This document shows, in pieces, positions 25,330 through 36,265 of a stretch of 64,000 nucleotides of DNA; position 1 is the first letter of the stretch; every line of letters begins with the position of its first letter. The position numbers and the translations under genes are program-made. The notes beneath the pieces are model-generated. The model saw only the letters and a list, made by a program, of their open reading frames with translations. It ran no database searches and was not told where the DNA came from. The stretch comes from Cryptomeria japonica (lineage: Eukaryota > Streptophyta > Pinopsida > Cupressales > Cupressaceae): positions 472,740,400-472,804,399 of the forward strand of contig NC_081406.1 of NCBI RefSeq assembly GCF_030272615.1. The letters are read 5' to 3'.

Positions 25330-27339
25330 AGCATTGGATGTTTAGTCCTTGGTCATTTATTGTTTTGATGCACATGCTTGCATTGTTTGGATTTATGGTG
25401 TGTTGGATCTATAAGTTGAAGATTTTTATATTTTATCAGTTGAATGTGAATCTCCTTGTATATTTGTGGCTGTTTTGGATGTGTTTTAAGTCTCATTAGA
25501 TTCAAATTTTTATGTCATACATGGCTGATTTTATATGCAAGACATTCATTTTTCATACGCACATTTTGTAAGTTTTTGTTTAAAATTTACATTCAATATT
25601 GAATGTGTGTGTGTGTGTGTGTGTGTATTTGCATGCATTCTTTAAGCATGGTTATATGCTTGTTCATTAATCTCTTGCTCATGACTCACAATTTTTCAAT
25701 GTTGTGGATTTGTGACATTTTTTGTTTGAGGGTGTTTTGGATCTTTTGTTTATTCCATAAGGGAATAATCTACACGATGCCTTAGCTGTGTGGTTATTTC
25801 TCTATTGATGATTGTGTTGAATCTAGATGTTCTTGGGTTTGTATGTGTTTTATAAATCCCAGTTGTATGTTTTTGAGATTTGTGAGTTTATTTTGTGATT
25901 TAATTTGGTTTTAGTTTTTAGTTCATGGCCATGTTGTTGTGACCTTTGTTACAAGCTTCATGCACATAACTTGAGGCTATGAGTACCACGTTTGTGTACT
26001 TGCATATTACATGAAACATTTGAGAAAGTATTTGTGGTGTTGATGGTGTCATGTGCACGCAATAGGGAGATCTATCACTCAAATGGTGTTAGTGAGGTGT
26101 TTGTATTTTTTAAACATATCTATTATTTGTTGTAGAATATTTGGGTGCCTAAGTGTCATCCATGAAGATTATGATACATATTTCAATTTGTTGGCCTGTG
26201 ACCATCTTTCAACAGTGACATCATGGATAGTAAAGAGACAACAAATTGGACAACTGAGAAGAAGGCATTTTGATGGTCACATGAGAAGAAATAAAATATT
26301 TAAGGAACCATATAGTGTTTGTTGAGTGCAATATGAGGTAATTGGTTATGCATTTATTAGTTTTTTTTTTTGCTTGGTATTATGCATTTGCATTTATTAG
26401 GTATAGATATATAATCTTTAGGGTTTTGAGGATGTTTGGTTATGATGCCATTGGAATCTCTAGATTACTTTTAGTTGGAGTTTGGTAGTGATGTGTATTG
26501 GTTAGTTCTATATGTATGTTCTATATGTATGTTCTTACTATTTAAATATAAATATTAATGGCATGAGGAGCTCTTGAATTCCAGAATGATTGTGCAAGAG
26601 GGTTTGGCTATGATTTGTGTGTTAGTATTCTAATTTTCAACACATGTATTGTAGTGCCTTGGTATATCCTAGATTTGTAAAGGGATTCTTAGTATGTCAT
26701 ATTTACTTAAATGTGCAGATCTATCAATCAAAGGTAAATGCTATTTTGTTATGAAGATCTAAATCATGGTGCCATGAGGATTTAGTCTACACCAATCTTG
26801 TAATGGGAGTTTTGGTTATGCTTCAAAGTTAGTTTTCTATTGTTTATTACAAGAATCATTTCATTTTAAAAATCTCTTCAATGTGGTAGTGTTGGAAATG
26901 GAGTTTTGTTAGATTTAGGTGATTGGTTGTGTACTTGATTCTAGATAGGTATTTTAAGGTGAGGTGGAATATCCCTTGGTTATCAAAAGATGGATTATTG
27001 GAATGGGTTGATTATATCTATAGTTTTGCAACAAAAGCCTAAGATTGAGGAGCCTACACCTAAGTTGAACATGAATTTCAATATGGAAATGATAAGGAGG
27101 TTGCTTAAAGTGATTTATAGAAAGAGGACCAATTTGATACCCCACTCTATTAGAGTTCTTATATATATATATATATATACTCTTTGTGTTGTAATATATA
27201 TGGGTTTATAACTATGAAGAAGTTAGTTAAAATGAAAAGGTTGAGAATCCAAGGGCAGGTTATTAGACAAGGACTAATCCATAGGTTGAGGGAACGGGTA
27301 TTTGTGAGATCTTTCATATTGTGAAGCTTACATCTTTCA
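25330..27339. other. intergenic DNA with a GT microsatellite
   Basis: Contains (TG)n at about 25604-25627 and a short (AT)n near 27160-27178. Plus-strand frames before 27340 may be eroded upstream pol of the Copia ghost that follows, but no motif is firm. Confidence 0.35.
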
Positions 27340-27990
27340 ACTTTTTATTCAATGTATTTTTGTTATATTTAGCGTTAAGTTTGAATGGTTAGATGTGATA
27401 ACAAATTTTCTATATGGGGATTTAGAGGAGGAGAATTATGTGGCATAATCAAAGCATTTTAATACCGTGTAAGATATGATTTGCATTATATCATTGTATG
27501 GTATAAAAAGTTATCCTTGTATTACAAGTTTGATTCATATTTTATTAGAGTTGGGGATTTTGTTAGGGTCAAGTTTGATCATTATATTTATTTTAAATTT
27601 GTTGGTGATTAATTACTATCATCTTTTTAAGTAACAATAAGGATATGATTGAGACTCTCATATCTCATCTTTCTATTTAATATGGATAATTTGAGGTAAC
27701 CAAGTTTATCTTGGAAATGAAGATTAAAAGGGACACGGTAAGAAAACTATAGATCAACTAGAGGGAGTATGTTAACCTAGTGTTGAAGTGGTTAAGTTTG
27801 CAAGATGACAAATCATTGATTAATCTCCTTCTGGGAAAAATGTTTTAAAATAGTTGAGTCTTTTGACACCAAATAAGATAGAGGACATGAGTCATCCCCT
27901 CTATGTAAGTATAGTTGGTAGTCTTATTATGCTATGATTTCTACTAAATAATTACTTGGAACACTCTTCTACCCATTCTACTCCTCAAAA
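27340..27990 (+). pseudogene. ghost of a Copia reverse transcriptase
   Basis: Plus-strand frames interrupted by stops and shifts keep the order of a Ty1/copia RT: FLYGDLEEENYVA (from FLNGDLEEEIYM), SLYGIKSYPCITSLIHILLELG (from SLYGLKQSPRQW...), FDHYIYFKFVGD, then NNKDMIETLISHLS, FILEMKIKRDT (from LGMEIKRD), and LYVSIVGSLIM (from YASAVGSLMYAM). The YVDD segment between VGD and NNKDM is deleted. Very old insertion. Confidence 0.65.
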
Positions 27991-29593
27991 TTTTAGCAAG
28001 CATCTCATAAGCACGATTCTTGAGCATCTTAGTCATTTGACATGGTAGAAGGGGTATAAGAACACTCCAAGGGGGTCTTTGCACCTTAATTTGGCAACCA
28101 CTATTTGAAGGGCTCTTTGGTTGGCTTTGTCACTTAAAAAATTTGGTTTTAATTTACGAGGATCTTTCCTAGACACTTCTAGTTGTTAAAAAACTTCTAA
28201 AACTCATCTTTGTTTCCCTTTTGGTGCCTCTCAACCATTTTTCCATGCCTTATTGAATTAAATTTCGAATCTTTGATACTAAAGCTCTACTTTGTGCTTT
28301 GTTTGATATGTTGGAAAGTTCCTATCATTACTCATTAGCTATGTAATGATATTGATTAAGACCTAGAAAGATAACATCCGAGAGCATGAGATACAAGTAT
28401 TTCATAATGACTATTTTTGAAGATGAAATGCTTGTATAGACTAGAAAACAACATGCAATTTTTTTTTCATATGGATAGAATAAACTTAAAATATGAGATT
28501 GGATCTAGAAATAGATAACTTCAAAGGATATGGTTTGTGAAATATGAATCTATGTGGAAAAATTGGATTGACGCCAAAATCATGCACATCTCAAGTGTGG
28601 TTTTGATCTTAATTTTGTAGCCTTGAACCTTTTTTTGTAGTTCTAACATGTAAATCCTTAAAATTCTAATACTTGCAATTTTTCTTCATGTGTTTGTATC
28701 TATGAATAGATATCTTGATGGTGATAAGAATCACATTGGAGAGTACCGATTTCCCTCTTGCACCTTAATTGAGATCCCTTGATCAATTTAATGATTTGGT
28801 AATGTAAACTTGGAAGGTACACCAAGCAACATATCTGATATATGCAAGTAATGGACAATGATACGATGTTTGGATTAAGGTGTCTCAATCTTAGATTCCT
28901 AGCATTCGTTTAATTTTTATTTGATGTATATTCATTTTATCCTAAGTTGCTAATTTCCTATTTTCTCATAACACTTTGTGGGACCTCTTTTTGAGGTGGC
29001 ATCCTACATGCAAGTGACTATGACAAGGTTCCCTGTTTTAGGAAGTTGGTACCCACTTGGAAGATGCTATATTTTAGGACGATGTTGACATATATTTTTA
29101 TATTAGATTGAAAATTGATTTGGCAACTTCCTATATTGACTAAAGAGTCTTGTTTTCGAGTTTCTATTATGGATTGGAGTTGTATTTTAGTAGCTAGCAT
29201 TTATCAGACATGTTAGGTGTGTGATATGTTGAGTTGACATATCAAGTTGAGATATTGGATGAGTTAATAGGTGTTGGATTGGTAAATTGCAAATTTCATT
29301 GAGTCTTGATTATGACATGATTTCATATTGGACTCTTGTTCACTCCTAGGTGTGAGATATTTTTCGACAGGTTTGGTATCCATTCTTCATGTTTGAGTGG
29401 TTATAAATATGGGGCACCTTAGCTCATTTTGTATGAATAGTTGAAGATTATGATATTGCTATCAAGATTCAACTATTTAGTTTTCGAGTCAAACTCATTG
29501 ACCCACATTTCATGAGTAGTGGTTCACAAGAACTCATCTCTCATGAGAATGAATGGCACACTTAGCACTCATTGCATCTAGGATGCTCATAGA
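27991..29593. other. intergenic DNA, second diverged copy of a dispersed repeat
   Basis: About 28560-28860 resembles 23080-23400 in block order. No ORF with recognisable content. Confidence 0.35.
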
Positions 29594-29680
29594 GGTGAAT
29601 CATTGGGCCTTCTTAGGAGGTCACCCATCCTTGTACTACTCCAACTCAAGCACATTTAACCATTCAAGGTTGAAGATTTT
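29594..29680 (-). mobile_element. 5S rRNA-derived fragment, probably from a Cassandra-type TRIM LTR
   Basis: The minus strand contains GTAGTACAAGGATGGGTGAC followed by CTCCTAAGAAGGCCC, preceded by GGTTAAATGTGCTTGAG. This aligns with the 3' half of plant 5S rRNA, including the intermediate element and C-box region (GGATGGGTGACCTCCT) and an eroded A-box region. The 5' half of 5S is not recognisable. In plants, 5S-like sequence at isolated loci is best known from LTRs of Cassandra TRIM elements (established family). No second copy, PBS or PPT was found, so it would be a relic LTR. A decayed stray 5S copy is the alternative. Confidence 0.6.
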
Positions 29681-30329
29681 TTGAGACATCATGTTATGCT
29701 GCCAAAATTACTCTAGAATTCTATGTTGTTGTGATTATCCAAAATTACTTAGGATACCCATGCAATGTGATGTAAAACAAGAGGGAAAGGTGTAGATTCT
29801 ACACTTTCCACATCTACCCCAATAAAATGATAGTGCCATAACAAATATATTTTTTGTGGGTTGTCTCAAATACCCCAAAAAGGTTAGTAATAAATATGTA
29901 TATCAATTCATGTATTTTTTTTACACCTCATGTGTCACTACTCGATTGATTTTTTTTTTTATATGAATGTTAGGAATGGACATGAGGTTTTCATTGTCCA
30001 TTGGATATAAATGTAGAGGTTTTGGGAAAAACTTGTGTTTTGATTCTATCAATCTCTCAAATCACACCATGCGATTCATCATTAGAATGAGAGAAAATGC
30101 TAGAAATATTGCACTAATTGCTCAACATAGAGCAAAAGAGATGCTTAAGGAGACATAAAAACCAAAGAAGAGTGGTTTAAAGGATGAAAAAATAAAAAAA
30201 TAAATTTCCAAAATTTAAACTTATGGTAAAATAAAATAAGATTTCAAAGAATTAGAATAAGTAATATCATGGTTGTGAATTTGACTTGGTGTGGAAAAAT
30301 ATCTCCTACTTGTCAATATCATGGTTGTT

Positions 30330-30383
<54 letters not shown>

Positions 30384-30635
30384 TGAATGAATGATAATGA
30401 TATATTTATAAAAATACAATTAAAAATCTTCATATATGTTTTATTTATCATACTTAAGATAAAATAACATATTTTCAAATTTAATTGTTTATAATAAAAG
30501 ATGAACACAACCACAATATTAAAATTTCAGTCAATACAATATATTTAAATTGTTCTCAAAGAAAAATAAATTCAACCAAAATAATTTATAATATATAAAT
30601 AAGTTAAAATTAATATAAATAAACATTTTAACATA
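29681..30635. other. AT-rich DNA with a (TA)n microsatellite
   Basis: (AT)n repeat at 30332-30380. The ORF at 29967-30158 has no recognisable domain. Confidence 0.5.
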
Positions 30636-31333
30636 TAAATGCGTTGAGATGTGGTTCTCATGGTTGGGGATCGACCTTGGACTCAACTACTAGACTTCGA
30701 CGGTCTCCCTTTTCACTGTCGGAAATGTTTCTCTACGGGTCACCTCGCTTCGGACTGCTCCATTTCTCGCCATAAAGGTGCTGCTACTTGGTGGAAGGAT
30801 GCTACTGTCAATCACTTGACCATCCATGCTGTTGATCCGAATCCAGATGACTTCTCTTGTGAGGTTGAGATGCCTCCTACTATTGTTGATGCTACAATTG
30901 ATTCCATCGTGGCCCCACCTGTCCCCGTGGGCTCACCTACTGTCGCCGCTGACTCACAACTCTGCTCCCCACCTACTGGTTCTGCTCCTGTTGCCACTCC
31001 TCTGTTGTAGCTTGTTGTTGATCCCCTGCAACCCCTTGTTGCATCCCGTCAGTTGGCTTTTGCCCTGCAACAACATAACGTTGGCTCGCCTGGACGGTTG
31101 TTTGTCGCAGGCGGAAGGGGAAGTCCTCCCCACACCCCTGGAACCCCCCCGGTCAAGGCTTGGGCTCCCTTGCGCTGGGTTTGGGTTGTTGAAGGTCTGA
31201 TAGTTGTTTGTTTGGGGCTTGCTTCCATATGCTTTTGTGTTGTTTTGCTTGCAAGCGTTTAGTTTTTGATAGTCTATGACTATGTTTAAGGATCGACGCC
31301 CTAATTAATGCTGCTTTTTTAATCAAAAACATA
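30636..31333 (+). mobile_element. internally deleted L1-type LINE (ORF1 zinc-knuckle segment joined to 3' end)
   Basis: GC-rich against its AT-rich flanks. The + frame from 30651 reads DFDGLPFHCRKCFSTGHLAS then DCSISRHKGAATWWKDA, the CCHC knuckle region typical of plant L1 ORF1, followed by a Pro/Val-rich tail to 31010. The sequence then runs through a short second frame into an untranslated end (TTTAAGGATCGACGCC...TTTTTTAATCAAAAAC) that looks like a LINE 3' tail. ORF2 is absent, so the copy is deleted internally. It ends about 500 bases upstream of the LCYE start codon. Confidence 0.65.
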
Positions 31334-31837
31334 TAAATATATATTTGTTTTGGATAAAAAACTATGAAATCTCTTTTTAAGAACCTGAAATAAGTCTTGT
31401 ACTATATGCATGTACTCCAAGCTATTTGGAATGAATCTACACCTTATATTGCACCGTTATGCTAGCTAGTGGAAGGATTCACAATATTGCTAATCCATAT
31501 CCCCAACTGAATCTCGTTATATACAATGTTACTTACGTGTGCAGGATGACAGGGAATGTGAAGTTTTTAATGTTAAATTAACATAGATTTAAGGTTTATG
31601 ATTCATTCTTCCTTCATTACCGACAATAAATGATTACTAAGGATGGCCTCTACCGTACCATAACGTCCCTCCAAAAACACTCAGAAAGGTACAGTCACTG
31701 CAAGTCTTATCAACTAAACAGAGAAGCAATGCAAAGTTTACGTACTGTTTTGAAGTTGTCAACTTTGAAACGTTCAATGCAAAGCAGCAGCATAATCATT
31801 CTAATGAGGCGTGTTTTCAGGTAAAGGAGGCGGAGAT
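31334..31837 (+). promoter_or_regulatory. presumed promoter / 5' UTR region of LCYE
   Basis: 504 bases between the LINE tail and the LCYE ATG. A TATA-like GTTATATAC sits at about 31516. An ACGTGTGC box, close to the ABA-responsive ACGTG core, is at about 31536. Neither is proven. A TTTTCAG|GTAAAG junction at about 31814-31826, immediately before the start codon, could be an acceptor for a 5'-UTR intron. The transcription start cannot be placed from sequence alone. Confidence 0.4.
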
Positions 31838-32137
31838 ATGGCTTTGGATGGTTTTGTGCAGAGCAAGTGCAAGGGCATCGGTCTGAGAGATGGTGATGGT
31901 ATCTCCGTTTGCGGTGGTAGGGGGAAGTGCCATTCGTCTTCCATTACATGTGGGTGGCCTTCCTCCAACAGAAAGCTTTGCTTAGCCACAGTGAAGGCCA
32001 GGGCGGTTGTCACGCCCGCTCACACTAACATCAAGGTTGAAGACGAAGAGGATTTCATCAAAGCTGGCGGAAGTGAAATTCAATATGCACAAATGCAGGC
32101 CACAAAGACTACTGACCAGCCAAACATTGCTGATAAG
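31838..32137 (+). CDS. LCYE: lycopene epsilon-cyclase, exon 1 (transit peptide and N-terminus)
   Basis: Exactly 100 codons, ending in phase 0 at AAG|GTACCT. The ATG at 31838 opens MALDGFVQSKCKGIG; the upstream in-frame GTG is not a likely start. Residues 1-~60 are Ser/Lys/Arg/Cys-rich with few acids, as expected of a chloroplast transit peptide. Residues ~72-84 read EDEEDFIKAGGSE, the conserved N-terminal signature of plant LCYE. The exon ends ...NIADK, which joins exon 2 LQLLQLGDENLDLVV as in the family. The enzyme forms an epsilon ring on lycopene at plastid membranes, leading to alpha-carotene and lutein. Plant LCYE proteins are ~520-530 residues, so this window carries about 40%. Confidence 0.9.
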
Positions 32138-32412
32138 GTACCTCAAACTCCCTTGTTTTTCATTGTTTCTCAAGCCTATCATCATTTATTTTTTTATGAT
32201 GAATAGTTGTATACTTCTAAAATTTTAAAAATATTAAATTATTAAATTTGTTCTCTGACATTGTATTGCTTCTAGTTCTTCTCCTCACATTCACATTCAA
32301 CATGTTTTCCTTTTTATCTTGCTAACGAAAGATTGAATATTAAGTGAATGAATGAAGGGATTTTAATGATGTTTATAAGATTAAGTAGTTTAAGAGATTA
32401 AGAAGTATAATA

Positions 32413-32720
32413 TCAATATATTTTAAAATTCTTATTGATGTTGGTTTTTTTATTATAAATTTTGATTAAGAAATCCTTCGTTTTGTGAAATTTTGTCTCT
32501 TCAAATAGCTCATTCAGACTGCCCACCTTCAAATTGTTTTCAAATTGAATACAAATATCCTCATACACTGCACACTCAATAATGAAGTGCCATGCAATTT
32601 GCACACTCAATAATAAAGTGACATGCAATTTCAACAATCCCTTTGTTATAGAAACTGCAAGTTCTTGCATCCAAATTTTCTTTGGGGACCGACCATCCAC
32701 CTGTATTACATCTAAGATGA
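32413..32720 (-). mobile_element. non-LTR retroelement zinc-binding tail remnant
   Basis: Minus-strand frames read HFIIECAVYEDICIQFENNL, like the Cys/His zinc-binding region that follows RT in LINE proteins. A 32-bp tandem duplication (about 32560-32625) repeats the part encoding the HFIIEC-like motif and shifts the frame. Too short to classify further. Confidence 0.4.
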
Positions 32721-33773
32721 TGAAAACTGGTTTTCAATAGCACAACTAAAATTTTATTTTTTTATTTAATTGCAGCCCTTGAATAGGATTTTCATAATGT
32801 TTCTACGTGGGATCAAACTCTTTGATATAGTGCATTTTTTGGTCAATCTGTTTTATTCATCTGATGATCCTGAATTTTTCTCACATCAAGTTTTCTATTT
32901 TTTCCTTACTCCATTTGCTATTTTGTTTCATCCAAACTTTTTTCTTATGATCTAATTCGTCCTCAACAATAGTTTCAGACCAACGATCCTTGATGCATCT
33001 ATCAGTAACATTCTATCTTCAGCCAAGAAAAAAATCTCATAAAAAAATTATGGATTTGACTTTGAAATTAAGAGTGATGAGATATTTTTTGGATCCTTCG
33101 TATGTGTAAACAAATATGAATTAGCTTTAAATGAGATGCAAAGGATGGCTCGTGGAATCGAAAAATTGGGCGGTATAAAATGATTCAAGGAGAAGTTTGA
33201 ATTGCTTAGGAATCACGTCATTTCAATGTCAATGGAAGAATTTTATGAGGAGAGTTGCCCAAGAACAGATGAGATATAGGGTCTTGAAAACCCATACTAA
33301 CGTTGGGGGCCATTAAAAACAGTGAAATAATTTGTTTTGTGATGCCTTTCTTTAGCATCCACGACCCCCTCCGCCCCACCAAAATATATGACAATAAAAT
33401 ATTACTATCTATACAATTTTATTGAATCCAATGTCTATATGGTGCGAGAGCTATTGTGGAGCTCAAAGGGTTCATTTGTCCGGTATTTGCTACACCAATG
33501 GCAGAAGGATTAAGTCATATACCGTTTCAAGCCCCTGTTGCTTAACTTGTCACCAACCAGAGTTAACCTTTGATTTGATTTTTTGGAGGAGCCTATAATG
33601 TCTTGAATTGAATTCATTTTTCTTTTAAAATTTAATTCCTCTGACTGCCCGAACATTCTCCTACAATATGATTTTACAGGGGATTCTGCCATGCTTCATG
33701 TATAATCTCAAAAATTTTAAAATATTTTTTTTCTTCATTTAGATGATTCTTCTCTCTCAATACTATGGGTTCT

Positions 33774-33829
33774 TATTTTTCTACTGCTACATTGGTAACT
33801 TATTTTTCTACTGCTACATTGGTAATCAA
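33774..33829 (+). repeat. 28-bp tandem duplication
   Basis: Two nearly identical copies of TTTTTCTACTGCTACATTGG with following bases, head to tail, in LCYE intron 1. Otherwise 32721-34280 shows no element I can name. Confidence 0.7.
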
Positions 33830-34280
33830 TAATGCTATGTTAAAAATTCATGTTCAAGTGGAGAAGGTATGCTTGGAGCTTGAGCACTTCTAAACTCTTA
33901 TTGGGCATTGAGGAAAAGCCCCTTGTGCTGAGAATCTTCAATAGACGGGGTTCTTCCTGCCTCTCTGACGGCCATGCCACTACATGGTCCTGGCAGTTGG
34001 GCATGCCCTTTCCAGTGAGACAAGAAACTTGTCTGGCTCTTGTGTAATGTCAGGAACACTGAACAACTGTAGAACTGATAACAACCTGCTTGTTCCCTGT
34101 ATTATTATTTGTTTGATTGATTTTATCTTTCAGAACTAGATAGAAGTTGCAGAAGGGTTTGGTGTATTGTGTTTGCAATGTTTTTTGGATTGATAATAAT
34201 AAACAATTCTTGCAACAAATGACGATTCTGAAAATAACATTAAAAAAACAATTTAACATGAGAACTTAATTTCCAGATTT

Positions 34281-34803
34281 CCTTATAGCTAAGTTACCGA
34301 TTCGGGTTTGGAGATGCGAACCCAGTTGGTGGGTTTGGGAAATTTTTTTTTTTTGCCTTTTGGGTTTGTCCGTACACACACACATATATATATATACATA
34401 TTATTTGCAAAAATTTAAAGAAATATACAAAATTACAAATTTAAATACATTTAATAGTATGCTACTTCATCATTGATCAATGCCAAATGCCAATTAGCAA
34501 GGGCGGATTAGGGTTTTTGGCCCCAAAAGGCAAAAAAAAATAGTTTTTTAATATTAAAAAGTCACTTTTTGGTGACTTGACTGGCCCAGCCTGTGGGTTC
34601 GCTTGAGTCTGCGGCTGGGTTTGCCCGGGTCCGGCCAAGGTTCGCCATTTTGACTGTGGGTTCGTCCTGGGTTTGCCTTGATCCACAGTCAAAATGGCGA
34701 ACCCTGGCCGGACCGGGGCGAACCCAACGCGGACCCAGACCCACGCAGACCTGATTCGCATTTGGGCCCCAAAACAGGTGAACCCGGTAATTCTGCCTTA
34801 TAG
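34281..34803. mobile_element. non-autonomous hAT-like transposon, 507 bp, with 8-bp target duplication
   Basis: CCTTATAG occurs at 34281-34288 and 34796-34803, a perfect 8-bp duplication. Between them the ends read CTAAGTTACCGATTCGGG and, reverse complemented, CAGAATTACCGGGTTCACC: imperfect terminal inverted repeats sharing TTACCG and beginning with C. Eight-bp duplications and short imperfect TIRs are diagnostic of hAT. The interior carries many GGGTTCG/CGAACCC motifs and a ~35-bp inverted repeat (34624-34659 with 34683-34717). It encodes no transposase; short ORFs are shadows of the GC-rich hairpin. Confidence 0.75.
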
Positions 34804-34849
34804 TTTCAAAGTTACAAAATTTGCTACAAAGAGAATGACCTAGTTTGGA

Positions 34850-36265
34850 AATAGGTCTTACAAATCAGATTGAAGCATGCCTAATAAGGGCCTCTGAAAC
34901 TTGATGAAGGAAAGCTCTCAATAGCTGTCTTGTTGGTCAGAATCACAAAGCTAGCAGCCACATAGGATGCTCAGAGAATACCAAGTTGGCAGCCACATAG
35001 GTCACTCAGAAAATCATTTGCAGCTCTCTCAAAACTGCCCCTTCCACCTAGAAATTCCTCTCAACAGGGAGGTCTGATTTAGGCACTCAAGAAGTGCAAA
35101 AAGAGCCCTTAAAATCCAGGTGACTGGGCCTAGTATCATCACCTCTTGATAGGAGTTGTATGGTCTGATGTGAATCAGATTTGGTGCTGTTAGTAACCTT
35201 CGAACCCTCTGAAATCACTAAACTCCTATTCCAATCTGCTGAAGATGAAGAAGCTGAATAGATTAGCACTGATCAGCAATAGAGAAGTCTTCTTCAACTC
35301 CCAAATGTTACCAATAATGATGCGGTTAGACAAGCAGGCTGCACGCTTAAAAATCCACATCAAATGCTCTTGGGTCTTAAAAAAAATTGACTGGTGGTAG
35401 TAAATGAATCTTGCAAACCCAACACTGAAATGCAAAGGAAGTGACTTCTCCTTGCTCCAAACAAGTCAAAGAAGGGGTCAACCTCACAAGCAAGCACCTC
35501 GCTCAGCCACAACCAGCAAAATGTCTTTAAAAGTGATTTTCATTTGATGCACCAATGAGATCCCTAAAGTAGAATCTCCCTACACACCCTAAGATGATCT
35601 TCCACAATTGTAGGTGTGATGACTTGTGAAGGGTTTCGTCCACACAAATTGCTCCAAACTCTAGGGTTCAACTAAGCTCCTCTCAAGAGGAAAGAGTGAA
35701 ATAATAACAACATAACATAACCTATGACTCTTCAAGTTGCCGTTTTATTTTCCTTCTCAAACCCTACGATCTAATTAGGGTTTCTTTCACAAGCTCTCTT
35801 TATGATTTTGATTTGAGTTTATTTAATTTTAATGTCTCACTAACACCTTTTTATCATTTCTAACTCCACTTGGTGTGATGTCCAAGGAAAGTGAGTTTAT
35901 TATAAAGTCATTTTCATAACTTTACAATTCTATCTTTTTAAAGTCACCTTTTAATATCATTTGCAATATTACAAATGATCCCACATGTAATAAACTCTAC
36001 TTTCACTCTCCTAAGGCATTCATACTCTCTCTCTAAACTTAAGTGAACTTTGGAGGAGAATAATTTGGGTTTTAATATAGTTTTAAGTTGGCAACATTGA
36101 GACATCATAATTAAGAACTAATACCTCCCAATCCACCTGAGCAACCCATTTGAACCAAGAGAAAATCAACCCAACATTAGTCCTTTGTCCATCTTGTTAG
36201 TCTATGAGGCCCTAGTGATTGACTAATCCTGATTGGTTGATGCTGGCTAAGAAGGGGACATTACA
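34850..36265 (-). repeat. probable Gypsy-type LTR
   Basis: On the minus strand a purine tract (CTTAGGGGGGACGGAT) is followed by TGTAATGTCCCCTTCTTA, the same kind of PPT-LTR junction as at 45714. The LTR therefore starts at 36265 on the minus strand and extends to lower coordinates; its far end is not fixed. It contains a short direct repeat (GCAGCCACATAGG, about 34960 and 34990) and no coding sequence. Confidence 0.45.

Noticed and set aside
29594-29680. Functional 5S rRNA gene
   Set aside because: Only the 3' half is recognisable, with many substitutions.
29967-30158. 63-codon plus ORF as an integrase tail
   Set aside because: Only a vague helical resemblance; no adjoining pol motifs.
31811-31837. 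Upstream GTG start for LCYE
   Set aside because: Plant LCYE uses ATG; the 31838 ATG gives a normal transit peptide.
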